DNA of 64,000 nucleotides from Nymphaea colorata (GCF_008831285.2 NC_045139.1:14180354-14244353), one strand, 5' to 3'; positions 22,369 through 35,199 are shown, counted from the stretch's first letter. Notes: generated from the sequence alone by a model not told the origin. Program-made: numbers and translations.

Positions 22369-24876
22369 CTACCAATAATCCTTGCATGAGCAAAATCCAT
22401 GCCTGAAAATATGAAATCTTCGATTGTCACGTACGACAATTTCCCGATCATAAAGTTCTGATACAAATTTAGCAAATGTATGGCAGTCCCCACACATTCT
22501 AAGATTCTTCACAATCCGTATGGCTGCACCATGCCTTGTGCTGATTAGCCCAAAAGCCATGGCCAATTTCTCACTATGGTGTCCAAGGATTTGCTCTTTG
22601 TCCTCCCCATCTAGATCAAGCAACACATTGGACAAATCGGGGGTGTAACCAGCATGCCTTAGGTTGCGCCCCATCTCACCAAGCATTGCCTCTATCTCAC
22701 CTGCTTGCAGGTGAGTCATATCGCCGGCCGTGAACTCATGAATCCTACCATTCATCTGAATCACGCTTGATCCAGGCATCTTCTTTACCCCTTTCTCTTT
22801 CAGTTGCAGCCTCACCTCCGCAACCTTAGCCCACATGCCTGCTGAAGCATATACGTTTGACAGAAGTATATAGATTCCTACTCTTTCTGGGGCAGAATTT
22901 AGGATTCGTCGGGCTGCATGCTCAGCCAATTCAACATTGTTGTGAACCCGGCAAGCAGCTAGCAGAGCACCCCAAATCACATCATTTGGTTCCATAGGCA
23001 TGCCTCTAATTAGTTCCAATGCTTCTTCAAGTAAACCAGCCCGACCGAGCAAATCTACCATGCATCCGTAATGGACTAACTGCGGGGAGATCCCATAATC
23101 ATGTACCATGGAGTGAAAGTATTGGAGCCCTTCCTGGACCAATCCACCATGGCTACAAGCAGTGAGCACTTCAACAAAGGTCACACTATCAGGCTGTACG
23201 CCTTGTTTCTTCATCTCTGAGAAGAGATCCAAGGCCTCCTCGCTGAGGCCCTGCATGGCCAATGCTCCTATTGCTGCCGTCCAAGATAAAACATCTATCC
23301 GTGTCATTCTATTGAAGACATCAATTGCATTTTTAGCATTCCCACACCTAGCATACATGTCTATCAATGCAGTGCCCAGACAAACATCCAAGTCTATATT
23401 GTTCTTGTCAATGAAGGCGTGCACCCACATTGCCAGATCAAGTGCACCCAGATAACCACATGCGGATGCAACACTGACCATTGTGATCCGATCAGCCATA
23501 GTTCCGGCCAGCTGCATCTCTCGAAACAACATCAATGCTTCCTTGAAGAAACTAGCTTGAGTAAAGGCAGCAATCATGGTGTTCCATGACACGAGGTCTC
23601 TTTGAGGCATCTGATCGAACAATTTCCAGCCAGAATCAAGATTGCCATTTCGGACACAGCCAGCTATTATCGTGTTCCATGAAGCAACACTTCTTTCGTG
23701 CATCTTATTGAACATTCTTATCGCTTCCCTAACTGCACCACATTTCATGTACATATCAATGGCTGCATTACCCACGAAATCCCATCCATCCAGCCCATTT
23801 CTGAACACATAACCGTGAATCGTCTTCCCTAACTCCAAATTACCCATCTGTGCACAGACGGTGAACATGGCAACAACGGTAACTCGGTCCAGACGAGTGC
23901 CACTCTTCACCATCTTCTGGAACACGGCTATTGCCTCATAGGCCTCTCCACGTTGCGAGTAATTCGACAGCATTGTATTCCAGAGCACTATATTTTTCTC
24001 AGGCATTTCATTAAACATTGTTCTTGCCCCGACCATATCACCGCATTTCGCATACATATCAACGATCGCATTGCTCAAAACTACATTGATCTCGATTCCA
24101 GATTCCCTTATGTAATCATGGACCTTCATCCCCATTTCCAGATTCTTCATCTCAGCACATGCAGAAACAACATTAGCCATCGTCACCTCATTAGCTCTGA
24201 CACCTGACTCTCTCATTTCTTCAAACACGGCTAAAGCCTGTTGCGGCGAGCCATTCCGGACAAACCCACAAACCAATACAGTCCACGAGACCACATTTCT
24301 CTCAGTTATTCCAACAAACACTTTTCTCGCAAGCTGCATGTCCCCACAGACTGCATAAAAATGCATCAACGAGTTCTGTATGAAGGCATCCGACTCCAAT
24401 CCCAACTTGGTCAAAGAAGCTTGAACTTGCAGCCCTTCTTTCGCCGCCTGAACCTTCGCGCAAGCATTGAGCAAGAAGGGAAAAGTAAAATGATCCGGTG
24501 AGATCCCTTCAAGAAGCATTCGGCAGTATAGCAAGAGTGCTTCTCCGTTGCCCACATGAGAGTACCCTCTGATAATTGAATTATACATGAAAAGGTTGAC
24601 TTCTTCCGATTCTTCGAACACTTTCCTCGCATAATCGACGCTCTCCGGCGTCGCAGCCTGCGCGCAGGCAGCAATGAGTTTGCCGACACTATGAAGGTCT
24701 CGGCAGAGGCCAGCTTTCACCATGAATCCATGAACCTGCACGCATTCTTGGAAGTTGCGGCAGTTTTTCAAGTGTAGAATTGCTGAATTTTGATATTTTT
24801 CCAAATGGGCTTCATGATTGTCCGGTCTCCAGTGTGGAAGGGCTGTCGGGAAGGTGATAGCCACAGCCATTTGCAC
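22369..24876 (-). CDS. PLS-class PPR protein with E, E+ and DYW domains
   Basis: An intronless 835-aa protein, probably an organelle RNA-editing factor for C-to-U conversion in chloroplast or mitochondrion. About residues 60-640 are tandem P, L and S repeats (for example NVVSWTVLVCGFVRNGSPQQA and DLVSWNTMIAAFTQASFFKEA). They are followed by E/E+ sequence (PNDVIWGALLAACRVHNNVELAEHAA). The DYW domain ends in the literal residues DYW. Its zinc and catalytic signature is present: HSE (about 767-769), CGDC (795-798) and CSC near the C-terminus (829-831), so the deaminase-like site looks intact. From memory the repeat order and full length match the Arabidopsis At3g22690 type closely. Plus-strand open frames inside this region are antisense shadows. 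Confidence 0.95.
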   Translation of the reverse strand: MQMAVAITFPTALPHWRPDNHEAHLEKYQNSAILHLKNCRNFQECVQVHGFMVKAGLCRDLHSVGKLIAACAQAATPESVDYARKVFEESEEVNLFMYNSIIRGYSHVGNGEALLLYCRMLLEGISPDHFTFPFLLNACAKVQAAKEGLQVQASLTKLGLESDAFIQNSLMHFYAVCGDMQLARKVFVGITERNVVSWTVLVCGFVRNGSPQQALAVFEEMRESGVRANEVTMANVVSACAEMKNLEMGMKVHDYIRESGIEINVVLSNAIVDMYAKCGDMVGARTMFNEMPEKNIVLWNTMLSNYSQRGEAYEAIAVFQKMVKSGTRLDRVTVVAMFTVCAQMGNLELGKTIHGYVFRNGLDGWDFVGNAAIDMYMKCGAVREAIRMFNKMHERSVASWNTIIAGCVRNGNLDSGWKLFDQMPQRDLVSWNTMIAAFTQASFFKEALMLFREMQLAGTMADRITMVSVASACGYLGALDLAMWVHAFIDKNNIDLDVCLGTALIDMYARCGNAKNAIDVFNRMTRIDVLSWTAAIGALAMQGLSEEALDLFSEMKKQGVQPDSVTFVEVLTACSHGGLVQEGLQYFHSMVHDYGISPQLVHYGCMVDLLGRAGLLEEALELIRGMPMEPNDVIWGALLAACRVHNNVELAEHAARRILNSAPERVGIYILLSNVYASAGMWAKVAEVRLQLKEKGVKKMPGSSVIQMNGRIHEFTAGDMTHLQAGEIEAMLGEMGRNLRHAGYTPDLSNVLLDLDGEDKEQILGHHSEKLAMAFGLISTRHGAAIRIVKNLRMCGDCHTFAKFVSELYDREIVVRDNRRFHIFRHGFCSCKDYW

Positions 24877-24977
24877 CAGAACGTTTAGCTCCTCCAGATT
24901 CTGTAAATGATCTGAGGACTACATCAAAAAACAGGCTTCGACTTTTCTGAAAATTTTAATACAGCCAAATTCTTCTG

Positions 24978-25008
24978 GAAACACCAAACTATATTAGTTT
25001 GGTGTTTC
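24978..25008 (-). promoter_or_regulatory. Perfect 14-bp hairpin upstream of the DYW PPR gene
   Basis: GAAACACCAAACTA, then TAT, then the exact reverse complement. It lies about 100 nt upstream of the PPR start codon, in the likely leader or core promoter. If transcribed it would form a strong stem with a 3-nt loop. Confidence 0.6.
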
Positions 25009-26575
25009 GATCGTCCTGAAAACTGCCAAGGGTCAAGATAGTTGAAGAATACTTGTCTGTCCTCAACAAGAAATTTGATCCAAATTATCTCCATAGAAAC
25101 CGGAGAAATGCTGCAAATGCATCTGATATTTAATTTACGGAAACTAAAGCTGTTATATTAAGGATAACCTGAGTTAAACGAATGACAGTAACTTATAAGT
25201 AAACATGAGAATTTTCTTAACAGGTGTACACAATATTTAAAAATGGGGGATTGGATATAATTCGACGTACATTAGATATTTACATGAGAATTTTATTTTT
25301 CATTACTCTGCTTTAAATGTACAACCAACGAGAATAAGATCTGAGTTTTTTATGCACTTGGGCCATATCTTTGTAAGATCTCAATCAGATATCAGATCCG
25401 GATTGGGTTATGAAGCTGGATATTGAATTTGAATTTGTTTAGTAATTAGATCTGCATTTATTTACTCGATCTAACTGAATGAAGTAGAAATCAGATTGAC
25501 TCCTAGTCGTACATGGCCGACTCTAGTTGATTTCATCCTAAATTGAAAACCCATGTTCATTTTTCCAAATCCAAAACCAAACCAAATAGAACAGAACCGA
25601 AATACAAATTAATAGGAATTGCCGGAGGACCCGAAGATGGATCTGCCGATAATGATAACATGAAAGAAGATTAGAGTGCGGAAGACATAATTTAAAGAAA
25701 CAGAGAAAAAGAAGCGTGTGCAGAAAGTTGATCTTCGGAGGAAAAATCTCAACGGCTGTTGATCGAGATGTACAGACACGAAGATTGGTCAAATTTCACT
25801 CATACGACACCCTGGCATATTTTTCAGGCTAATCAAACGCCTCATTGAAGGACAGAGATCGCCTAAACCACAAAGTTGGAGATAAGGTCCGCGGTTTACG
25901 CCAGGAGACCTTCATTGCTTACAAAAGCGTAGAAACCCATTTCACAATAAGGAATTTGGAGAAGCAGAAGCTTCTTTTGGGCCAATCACACACCTCCCTA
26001 TGATATTCTTGAATCCAATCCTTGGAGAAACAGTTGCCAGCCGAAACGCTATCAGAACCTAGCAAGAAATACCATAATCATCGGATCGATCATTGGCGTT
26101 GGCCTAAGCTGAAAGAAGGACGGGTCAAGTTTGCAGTGGTACTAGACCACTTGTTGAGGTGCTAAGAGGCTTTCTGTTTTCCTATTCTCGGAGAAGTTCC
26201 GTTCATCACCATCCCCTGTTCACATGCAAAACAAAAAAGAAGCAAAATTCTGAACCAGCAAAGATATGTGTTCTAGGTAGAGCCTTTTGTCAAAGGTGCG
26301 CATACTGCTGATATTTAAAGATCCTTCCCCATGTCTTCTGGTCGGAAAATGATTTGAAGGAGCAGCTGACTTGAATAGACGTGAACATTGTACGCCCCTA
26401 AGGAATGGCATTCTTCAACAAATTTCAACAGAAGCACCATTTCAATATCACGGAAGCCTCATGAATCTAGTCTGTCAAAAAAGGCAAAAGAATAGACCTG
26501 ATAAAACTAAAAAAGCCAAATCTTGCCAATCTTAGCCTGCCAAAACAATCTCTCCACTACTTTCCTCTTTTTTCC
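25009..26575. other. Intergenic region with a dispersed repeat copy
   Basis: No gene is recognised. A segment at about 25370-25500 carries GATATCAGATCCGGATTGGG and similar words typical of the dispersed family seen elsewhere in the window. The right end leads into the 3' flank of the methyltransferase gene. Confidence 0.5.
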
Positions 26576-26581
26576 TTTATT
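26576..26581 (-). terminator. Candidate polyadenylation signal of the methyltransferase gene
   Basis: AATAAA on the minus strand, about 135 nt downstream of the stop codon at 26716. Confidence 0.4.
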
Positions 26582-26715
26582 AGAGTACACAAGCAGGGGG
26601 AAAGAAAAACAAAAATCTCCTAGTTTAAGCTTTTAAATATCAAGTGTCAGCCGACAACCTATTGAGTCGTGGAAATCATATCCATCCTACAACTATGCAG
26701 GTAAACACAGCAAAA

Positions 26716-29700
26716 TCACTTGTTCAGAGCTCTACAGATGGCTCTAATTGTATTAGGAGTCGTCCTACAGCAACCACCGATAAGGGAAGCTCCTGCTTCA
26801 CGCCAATTACACACATACGGTACAAAATCATCATCTGATACCCCAGTCGATTCCTGAGAAAAGGAAAAAGGATAAATTTATTAGTAATTCAAATATAGTA
26901 AAATCAAGTGGCCTAGTTATTTTGCTACCCAAAGCAGCCTCTGCCATTGGGAAGGAAACACAAGCAAATCCTACTGAGCAAAACCTTGTAATTACCCTGA
27001 TCTGGCATGGAACTCAGGATCCAAATAAACAATAAGTGTGCAACAAAGCTTGAGTCATGAAAACAAAGATCCAAGAACATGCAAGCCATATAGATGTGTC
27101 ATGTGCAAGATGTATTTTATATCTCTTGAGCCTCCATTATTTACAAAATTCCAAACGTTTGGACATGTTAAAGCACAGAAAGAAAATTCAACTAGAGCAT
27201 CAACTGTCAAAAAACGAGATTAAGCAATATCCAGCCTTTGGCGCTGATAGTGAAGCAGGAAATAGGCAACAGTTAATTGAACACTGGGAAGAAGGGAAGT
27301 CATCTAATGAATTTTCCTCGTCAATAGAACTGTAAAAAGGTGGCCCATATCATGAATACAACAACAAAGACCATATCTCAGGCAAGAGATCAAATGCCAA
27401 ATGTCTTTACTCGAAAAAAAACATGGTGTAGATTTTTGCCCATCAACAAACAACGAAAGATGCCAGACAAGAAGTGATATGAAGCAGTGAAAACATGCAG
27501 CATCACTGCAATACAATTGGGTATTAGGAGCTTCTGATTCTGCAGATGGAGAGAGAACATTGAGGTATGGGTTAAAAGTGTCAACAGTTGAACATATATA
27601 TGGCACTGTTGCTACAAGAGGCAGCTAGATGTACAACATCCTTCACGTCAGTTTCACTTACAGAATTTACAAAATTATCAGATTTGCTTCAACGTTGTCA
27701 AGAACACCAAGTACATAATAAAAAAAGCATGATAAGGCTACAAAAGGATTAATTAGTTATATAATCAAAGAAACATGATCTTAAATTTGACTCTTTAGAT
27801 ACTACAAGAGTGGCACTTCAAAATAGCCAGCACTATTAATTTCCTTCAACTGATATTGAGGGCACACTTAACAAGACCTATATAACTTATTTGAAAAGTA
27901 AACGGGAAGTTCCGCCATTTTTTATTCAAAAGAACCTTCACCTAAAACGTCACTAATTTTGAGGTGGACATTACAGTAAACCAAATAAATATCTACCCTA
28001 CCCTAATTAACACTGAACACCTCTCTCTCTCTCTCTCTCTCGCTTAAAAAGATTGTACTTTTCCTTTTTCCTGGATGCTTCAGGAAGGCACAGTCAGAGC
28101 AACCAGCAACAAAGTTTGACATGGCCAAGGAAATAAAGGGAGCTTATCCAACAGCTTCTGCACAAGCAAATCTCACTAGAATGTAAAAGCAGCTTCCTGG
28201 AACTAGGACAGGACAGGAATAAATGATGCATGAACAGTTCTATATAGTGACCTAAAATGCTTCATTTACCAACAAAACCAGTGTGTTTCTTTAACATCAA
28301 TCCACCTTTAAAATGTAATATTTAGTTAAATAAAATAGAACCAGAAAAATATAATTGTGATGACTAGCCAAATCAAATATTAGATGAACTATGATGGTCG
28401 ACTAGTCGAGCATCATTTACATAAACATTAAATAGCTAAGCTCCGCTCTGCTGTATGCATAAAAAATACTTCAGTGCCAGTGAATCAACTTCACGTTGCA
28501 TAATCACATATTAACTGTGGGTTTGAGATCCCTATTATCAAATCCATGAATCTGTATTCAGAGAGGACAGAGGGGACGATGCGGGAGTCTGGTCATATCC
28601 ATGGAGATGGATCAGATTCCTGTTGCAATCAACGAATTTGTGCACCCTTTCAAACTGGAGATTTAAGTTCCCCATTGAGAGCAAAGAACATAGTTTTGAC
28701 ATATGATACCCTCCTCTTAGAAAGGTATATGCTTGAACCAGTTGTTGACTCCATAATACGATGTTCTTGTCCTAAGATGTATAGGAAACATTGAAATTGT
28801 CATAATCATGATACTAGGATAAAATAGCATGCAAAAAACTACACGATTGTTATATTTACAAGTGTAACGATAACATGCTTATAGAAACGTAATAGCTGGA
28901 CACCGACACCAAAAAGCAACACAGCAAGCAAAGAAAGAAACAGGTTTCCAGATAACCCACCACCCATTGCTTTTTCTCTGGATCATACATCTCCCCACTG
29001 TTTGGGTAGATAAGAACAGGTTTCTTGGTAACCTGCAAAATTATGAAATGACAAACGTCACATAAGAAAGTTCAATTCCCTCTGATAACATGTTCCACGT
29101 TTGAACAGCTATAAGATGCCCTAGCAATGCAAACATATTTCAACTCTACCAGTTGGAAGATGAAAGGGAAAAAGATATAACCTCTTAATGAAAGAATGCT
29201 CTGACAGTACCTTCAGATTGCTGTTGAATATCATGAACTTCAAGAAGTATTTTATTGTCATGCAGAATGTTTTAACACAAATGCATTTCTTATCCTACTA
29301 GTAGACTATTATTCTTAGAATGATGCTTATGTATATAGCAGCTTATGAGCAAAATTCCAAAGTAATGAAAATGAAGATTTTTACATACTTCTCACGTCAA
29401 TAAGCAATTATGTTCTTTACACATTGGTACTTTGCAAGAAACAAAATTTGCTCTTAGTTTGGTGAACACAAGAAATTCACCATCTAGCTCACATGATGGA
29501 AGAAAATTCTTTTTTCTTCGGGACCATTATGAAATGTTTCAACCGTTTGAAACATTTCGTGCAGTATGGCATGTAAATTTTTTCATGAAAAGAAGTCAGA
29601 GCACACATGTTTGACCGAAAGTTTAGAAAAGCCTAAGGGGTTCCCCTATAATAAAAGAAAAACTCACCCAAGATTTTCCCAGTGTTTAATGGCAACTTAT

Positions 29701-32411
29701 ATGGGTTCGAAAGCTTTAACCAGAAAAAGTACACATGGAATATTTCAGCCGGCCATCAAACACCACTCTAGTTACAAGAGCATCTAACTTTATACCTTCT
29801 CGACAGAGATAATCAAATCATGAATGAATCTAGGAGGCGTACAATTGATGCCAACAGCAACCACTTTCTGGCATGAATCACCAATAGAGATACATTCAGC
29901 CAAAGAGTCTCCACTCACTACATTTACACCATCCTTCGAGTTGAAGGACAACCAAGCTGGAATTTTTACATCACCTTCTTCAAGCAGTTCAACATAAGCC
30001 TGCATGTCATGTTCCATAATTGAATCAGTTAGAGTTAAAGAGGAGCCAATTCTAAATTCACTAAAATGGTCATATGCCAAGCAAATTGAAACATGCTACT
30101 CTTATATATCTAAACATGTGTGAGTGTGCACCCGTATTTCTACAATTTTTACAGATGAACTTGCAAATATCCAGTCCTACAGTTTGTTTGTCAGAATGTT
30201 AGTATGTGTGAAGGGCAAGAAAGTAAGTGCAGAGAAAATGTATAAATCATCAAAACTCCGTACAGTTCCCGAAATTTTGTTCTGAAAAGTTCAACATGAG
30301 ATGAATGGTGCTCACCTATTCACTCTTATCTGGTTTTTTTCTATTTGAGTACTTCAGTATATACTAGGAACATTGTTATATTCAAATTACCAAATAGCAT
30401 TCATATTCCCTATACAGCTAGACTACAGAGGTGGAATCATTTCTTATGCAGCCATTAGTACGCCCCCAAAAAACCTCAGGTAGAATGAGGATAAAAGCAA
30501 AAGCAGCATTAAGCATCAGAATCCTCCGATTGTTCACAAAAATATTATGACAAAAATCTTATTGTTGAAACAAAACGATAGTTTCAAGCAATAGGCCATT
30601 TTCTTCAGCACAATCACAAAAATATCATGACAAAAATCTTGTGGCTGAAACAAAACGATATTTTCAAGCAATAGGTCATTTTCTTCAGCACAATCAACAC
30701 CCTTGCTTGTTTACGATTTACATATTCCACATCAAAAGATGCATGAGAAAGAAGACTCAGCAAGTCAACGTAAACTATAATGTACAGAAACAGAAAGCAA
30801 CACCTGAGCTTCAATCTTGTTTGGGATAGTTTCAAATGCAATTAGATCAGCACCAGAATTTGCAAGAACTTGAACCCTTCTCCTATGAAAATCCTTCAGG
30901 ACTTCTAATGTAATACTGTCCCCATATTGGCCACTACAAAATGAGAGAAGCATTCAGAGCTGAATCTAAAGAAGACCTAAGTAACGGAGCAACCAAAAGC
31001 AGCTTGACCACCTATATTCAGAACCATCAGCTAAATAAGCTCCATAGCTTCCTACAGAGGCTGCAACTAAGATATGGTGCGGTTTTGGTGTATGCTGATT
31101 CCCATTTGCTTCATATACTCCTGAGATACATCTCCGCATAAATTCATCACGTGCTTCGCATGCTATTTGGACGCTCTTCTCAAGTAATGCTTCAGCTTCC
31201 ACCTTCGATAAGCCTTTGGACTCGAAGCCTTGAATCGTAGCCTGTACTATCCAAAACAAGTAAGCACAGATCATGTAAGATAAATTAGCTGAAGGCTCGC
31301 AAGCTTGATAATATACGAACTGTACTAGTAGTAACCTGATAAGATGCTGTGATTAACACGTCTGCTCCAGCTTCAAGATAGTCTAGATGAACCTGCTCAA
31401 GTAAGAATTCAGAATGGTGAAAATAATTTTTTTTCATTTTTAAAGGGACATGTAGCCATTCTTCTCGTCCAGGGAAGATCTGATGTCTAGCAATCGACAA
31501 CTAAAATGGAATTTATGCTTCAAAAATAAGCTCTTGAAAACTTCAAATGAAAAAACTGACATAACGAATTGCAGCCAGCAAGTGTACCCACTGATAACCT
31601 ACACAACGGCGGGACCAAGATACAGAAACTTGGAAAAGTGATGAGAGATCCTACAAAGGAAAAAAGTTTGAAACTTGAAGTAGTTTCAAGTTTCAACTAA
31701 AAGCTTCGTAAGACCAAGAGAAAGAACAAAGCCTTGGCACAAAAATCATAAGAACAATAGGGTTCAATGCTCACAGGAACTCCCATCTTTTTGCTTGGTT
31801 TGCCGCGACACAGAGTTGCTTGCTTATAGATTTCTATGCAAGCCAACCTTTCATAATCATGAGTGCGAAACCAAACAATGACCAACTCAGATCTCAAGGC
31901 ACAATTTTCACAGTTTGTGACTAAAGCGTCCCATGTATTCCCAAATCCCATCACTCGAACACCTTCCAATTGTGAAAACAACGAACGACTAGCACAGTCA
32001 AAACAACCGTAAACAAGGAAATGTTTTAAGAGCATCAAAAAAGTACCTCATCGACTTAACCGAAAAGAAAACCACTAACGGAAATATTAGATTGGCAACA
32101 GGCAGCGCTTTCCAGATAGAAGAAAGTGCTTCAACCTCATCCCACCAAGATCATCACAAGCACCAAAACACTCAAAATTATAGAGGAACCAAAAAATGGA
32201 AGAAAACGAATCAAGTGGATATCCAAAGACTGACCTGACGAATGAGATGGGGAGAGCTAATCAGACACTTCGCACTCCAGAGAGGGTCATTAAGATCTGC
32301 TCCATGGCGTTCTAGCTCTGTCGCGAGGCCCCCATCAATAACGGCACATCCACCCGCCTGTTGAAGAAAATCCTCTATCCTCAAAGAAAATTCACCGCCA
32401 CTGAGAGCCAT
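26716..32411 (-). CDS. HMT: Homocysteine S-methyltransferase
   Basis: Transfers a methyl group from S-methylmethionine to homocysteine, giving methionine (the S-methylmethionine cycle; cytosolic). Exons on the minus strand: 32411-32235, 31392-31336, 31241-31012, 30933-30804, 29999-29796, 29032-28961 and 26853-26716. They total 1008 nt, or 335 aa plus stop, the usual plant HMT length. Diagnostic features are [19 protein letters not shown] near the N-terminus, [44 protein letters not shown] and YPNSGE. The three zinc-ligand cysteines are present: Cys251 in VGINCTPP and Cys318/Cys319 in [10 protein letters not shown]. From memory it looks closer to HMT2/HMT3 than to HMT1, but the paralogue is not certain. 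Introns are long; the last one (26854-28960) is about 2.1 kb. Intron 4 holds an 80-bp tandem duplication. Confidence 0.95.
28021..28041. repeat. (CT)n microsatellite in the last HMT intron
   Basis: A short pure CT run inside intron 26854-28960. Confidence 0.9.
29531..29558. repeat. Perfect 12-bp inverted repeat in an HMT intron
   Basis: GAAATGTTTCAA, then CCGT, then its exact reverse complement, inside the intron between exons 5 and 6. It can form a hairpin. No wider element is seen around it. Confidence 0.7.
30541..30696. repeat. 80-bp tandem duplication in HMT intron 4
   Basis: Two copies (about 30541-30620 and 30621-30696) share ATGACAAAAATCTT, GAAACAAAACGAT and CATTTTCTTCAGCACAATCA. They differ at only a few bases. 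Confidence 0.9.
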
Positions 32412-32920
32412 TTGAGATTAGATATTGCTCAGCACCCAAATGCCGTCTTTTCTCTGCGGAGGTCGGAGACACCGCGGTTGCCGCGGAAAGGAAGACAAAT
32501 AGTTCGAATTAGGCAGGCGGCTTCATGCAACTGACGCATGGACCAAACATATCCCTCTATTGTTGGTGGTCCTTTGGAAAGTTACCGGAGACTGTCCTTG
32601 TTCTTGAGAAGATTGTAGTGAGATAATTATCCTTTGCAAAAGTTCTTATGGTAATGAACAATTCTTGCAACGAAAAACCGGGCCGAATGGATCTGGCAAG
32701 TTGTCTCACGATTAAGAATGTAAATCTCTTGATAAACTGATAGCTTTAACGTTGTAAAAATCTATTTGTAGAGTTTTAATTAAATGGTTTCTTTTGTTAT
32801 TTGTCAAATGTTTCATAAATTAATAAATTTTCATTTTTCAGAATATACAGGATGCAGATGTTTCAAAAACTTGCATCTTTGTTTTGATAGTTTATTAATT
32901 TGGAAATATCTTCTTAAAAA

Positions 32921-33260
32921 TGGAGATGTGAATGGATTGGATGCAGATCAGGTATCTATCTGAATTACTTTATACAACTTGAATATGGAATACAATTTAG
33001 TATCTAATTAGGAAACGGAAGCAGATTCTGTTTAAGAAATGATATTCTGATCGATTTGCATTCGGCTTTAAACTAATATCTGAATGAACATTAAGCATCA
33101 ATATGTCCAGTTAAAATTTTCTATTCTAATACTCACACATTTTGAAAGTGGTCTTAGCATATCATAATTTTGGATTGGATTAGATTGTAAGCTTAAAAAG
33201 TTTTATTTCAAATCAAATTTGGTTGTGAATTTAAAAGTCAGATCGAATAGACTCTACCCT
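32921..33260. repeat. Dispersed repeat copy with TGGAGATGTGAATGGAT head
   Basis: The head TGGAGATGTGAATGGATTGG matches the one at 16811 with a few changes. The body has repeated ATCTGAAT and GGATTGGATTAG words, and the right end reads GACTCTACCCT. Confidence 0.5.
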
Positions 33261-34167
33261 TCTTCGTTTGCGTAGAAGGTGCTTCTAAAACCTCCGTAAT
33301 GTTGTTAACCATATATCAGTAAGTCCTTGTTTTTATCATGCAGCAAAGTTGCTGCCTGCTGCTGAAATTTCGTCGACCGCTGATTTGTGATCTTCTATGG
33401 AAGCAAAACATGCCCTGCGTTGGTACAGGGGACGTTCGATCTATTGATTCTCATTCTCACCAAGATGCCAAAGTGGTGAGACCTAATTCAAGAGAATATG
33501 TCCTTTAAATGCATTCTCGATGTTTAGCATATGCTCGCAACGCTCAGTTATCCTATTCCATAAAATACGGTTCCCTAGATGTTCACTTGTACAAAAAATT
33601 ATTATGATTATTATTATCTTTTCATGTTTCATACTTGTACTATGATTTAACATATTTCTTGTATGGCATGTCCTGCCCATAGTATGAAACAGCATTGCAA
33701 GTTCTTTTCAACAAGACAATGTGCTGTCATCCAATAAATTTAATTTAGAAAGTAGTTTCTAATTGAATTGACAAATTTAAAAAAATTTGAACAAAAAAAG
33801 CTAAAGTTTGCTTTAGCCTCTTCAATCAGACCCAAACAATATTATTACACGATTGACTATATACTGATTAATGATTTACTATACAATGCTTGATTGATTA
33901 TCTTATCAACTTCTAAAATAGATAGGTGAATGACATGTTCATGTATTAATATGGCAACATAACATTTATACATGATTAACTATAGACTGTTTCTCTCTTT
34001 CTGGTTTTTTTCATGGGTTGTTTATACTTCAAATTATTTAAATTATTTTAATTTGTTTTTGGACTAGATATCAAAGATACCAGTTCATCATCTAATTCAA
34101 TAGGTCGACAAGTGCAGATTCTTTGCATTTTTTTTAGGGAATCAGGTTAAATTCTAAAGTTATCCAC

Positions 34168-34177
34168 GACACACACA

Positions 34178-34217
<40 letters not shown>
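34168..34217. repeat. (AC)n-(TC)n compound microsatellite
   Basis: About 13 nt of AC followed directly by about 37 nt of TC. Confidence 0.95.
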
Positions 34218-34218
<1 letters not shown>

Positions 34219-34702
34219 GTGTCCTTCACAAACAATAGGAATTGGAAGGACAATGTCAGGCAAGTACATAATGCAGGGAATAAGGATAGCTTTTTCCTTT
34301 ATGACCAGAGTTCTCAATTAAGATTCAATGAAGAAACAAAACCGGCAAAGCTTTGTCATATGTAGATGGTGACCCACTTGCCTTCATAATTTGTGGGAAC
34401 AAGTTCCAAAGTGCTTAGCTAAAAGATGAGTTTGGTTTACCATGAAAAGTAAGAAATTCTTGAAGCTAAAATCTACGTTTTCCTTTTTTTTTTTGCCCTT
34501 TTTCCAAGTATAACAGCCTTTGAAACTGGATATTTAGAAACTTGTCAAGAAGGCCAACTTGAAAGTTGTGTCATATTCTTTCTCCAAAAGTTATTGGCAG
34601 AAGGTCCACTCAATAAGTTTGGTGGAAGGCACGAGGGTCCGAAGTAGTGGCCCAAGCGTCGCCATTTTAGTGGGTGAAGTTTCTTTTGCCACCTTGCTGT
34701 TT

Positions 34703-34770
34703 CTCTTTGCGATTTAATGTTGATTTGAAGTTCTTCCTCTTTGCGATTTAATGTTGATTTGAAGTTCTTG
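34703..34770. repeat. 34-bp tandem repeat, two copies
   Basis: CTCTTTGCGATTTAATGTTG and the following bases occur at 34703 and again at 34737 in identical form. Confidence 0.9.
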
Positions 34771-34908
34771 AACCAAACAAGTGGTGGAACCCATGTGGGC
34801 TTGTCTGCGCAGTTGTCCGGTGGGCTTCCGGATTTTTTTATTAATAATGATGTTGGACTTGCTTCCAAACATACAACTTGATGCCCTCACTAGACTCTCA
34901 TTAACAGT

Positions 34909-35199
34909 CTTTCTGTACATATTATTCTCACTAGACCCAAGTCGGTGTTCTGTTCTTTCTCACTAACATTCTTTCTGTACATATTATTCTCACTAGACCC
35001 AAGTCGGTGTTCTGTTCTTTCTCACTAACATTCTTTCTGTACATATTATTCTCACTTGACCCAAGTCGGTGTTCTGTTCTTTCTCACTGACATTCTTTCT
35101 GTACATATTATTCTCGCTAGACCCAAATCGGTGTTCTGTTCATTCTCATTAACATTCTTTCTGTACAACATACTATTCTCACTAGGCCCAAGTCGGTGT
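34909..35199. repeat. 62-bp minisatellite, about 4.7 copies
   Basis: Units start CTTTCTGTACATATTATTCT at 34909, 34971, 35033, 35095 and 35157. The period is exactly 62 nt. The first units are nearly identical, and the last two carry more substitutions and a small insertion. Each unit contains the words GACCCAAGTCGGTG and TGTTCTTTCTCACT. Confidence 0.95.

Noticed and set aside
23162-24501. Plus-strand open frames inside the DYW PPR gene
   Set aside because: They are antisense shadows of a well-supported intronless gene.
34909-35199. CRISPR-like array
   Set aside because: The repeats are contiguous 62-bp units without unique spacers, and the DNA is from a plant nucleus.
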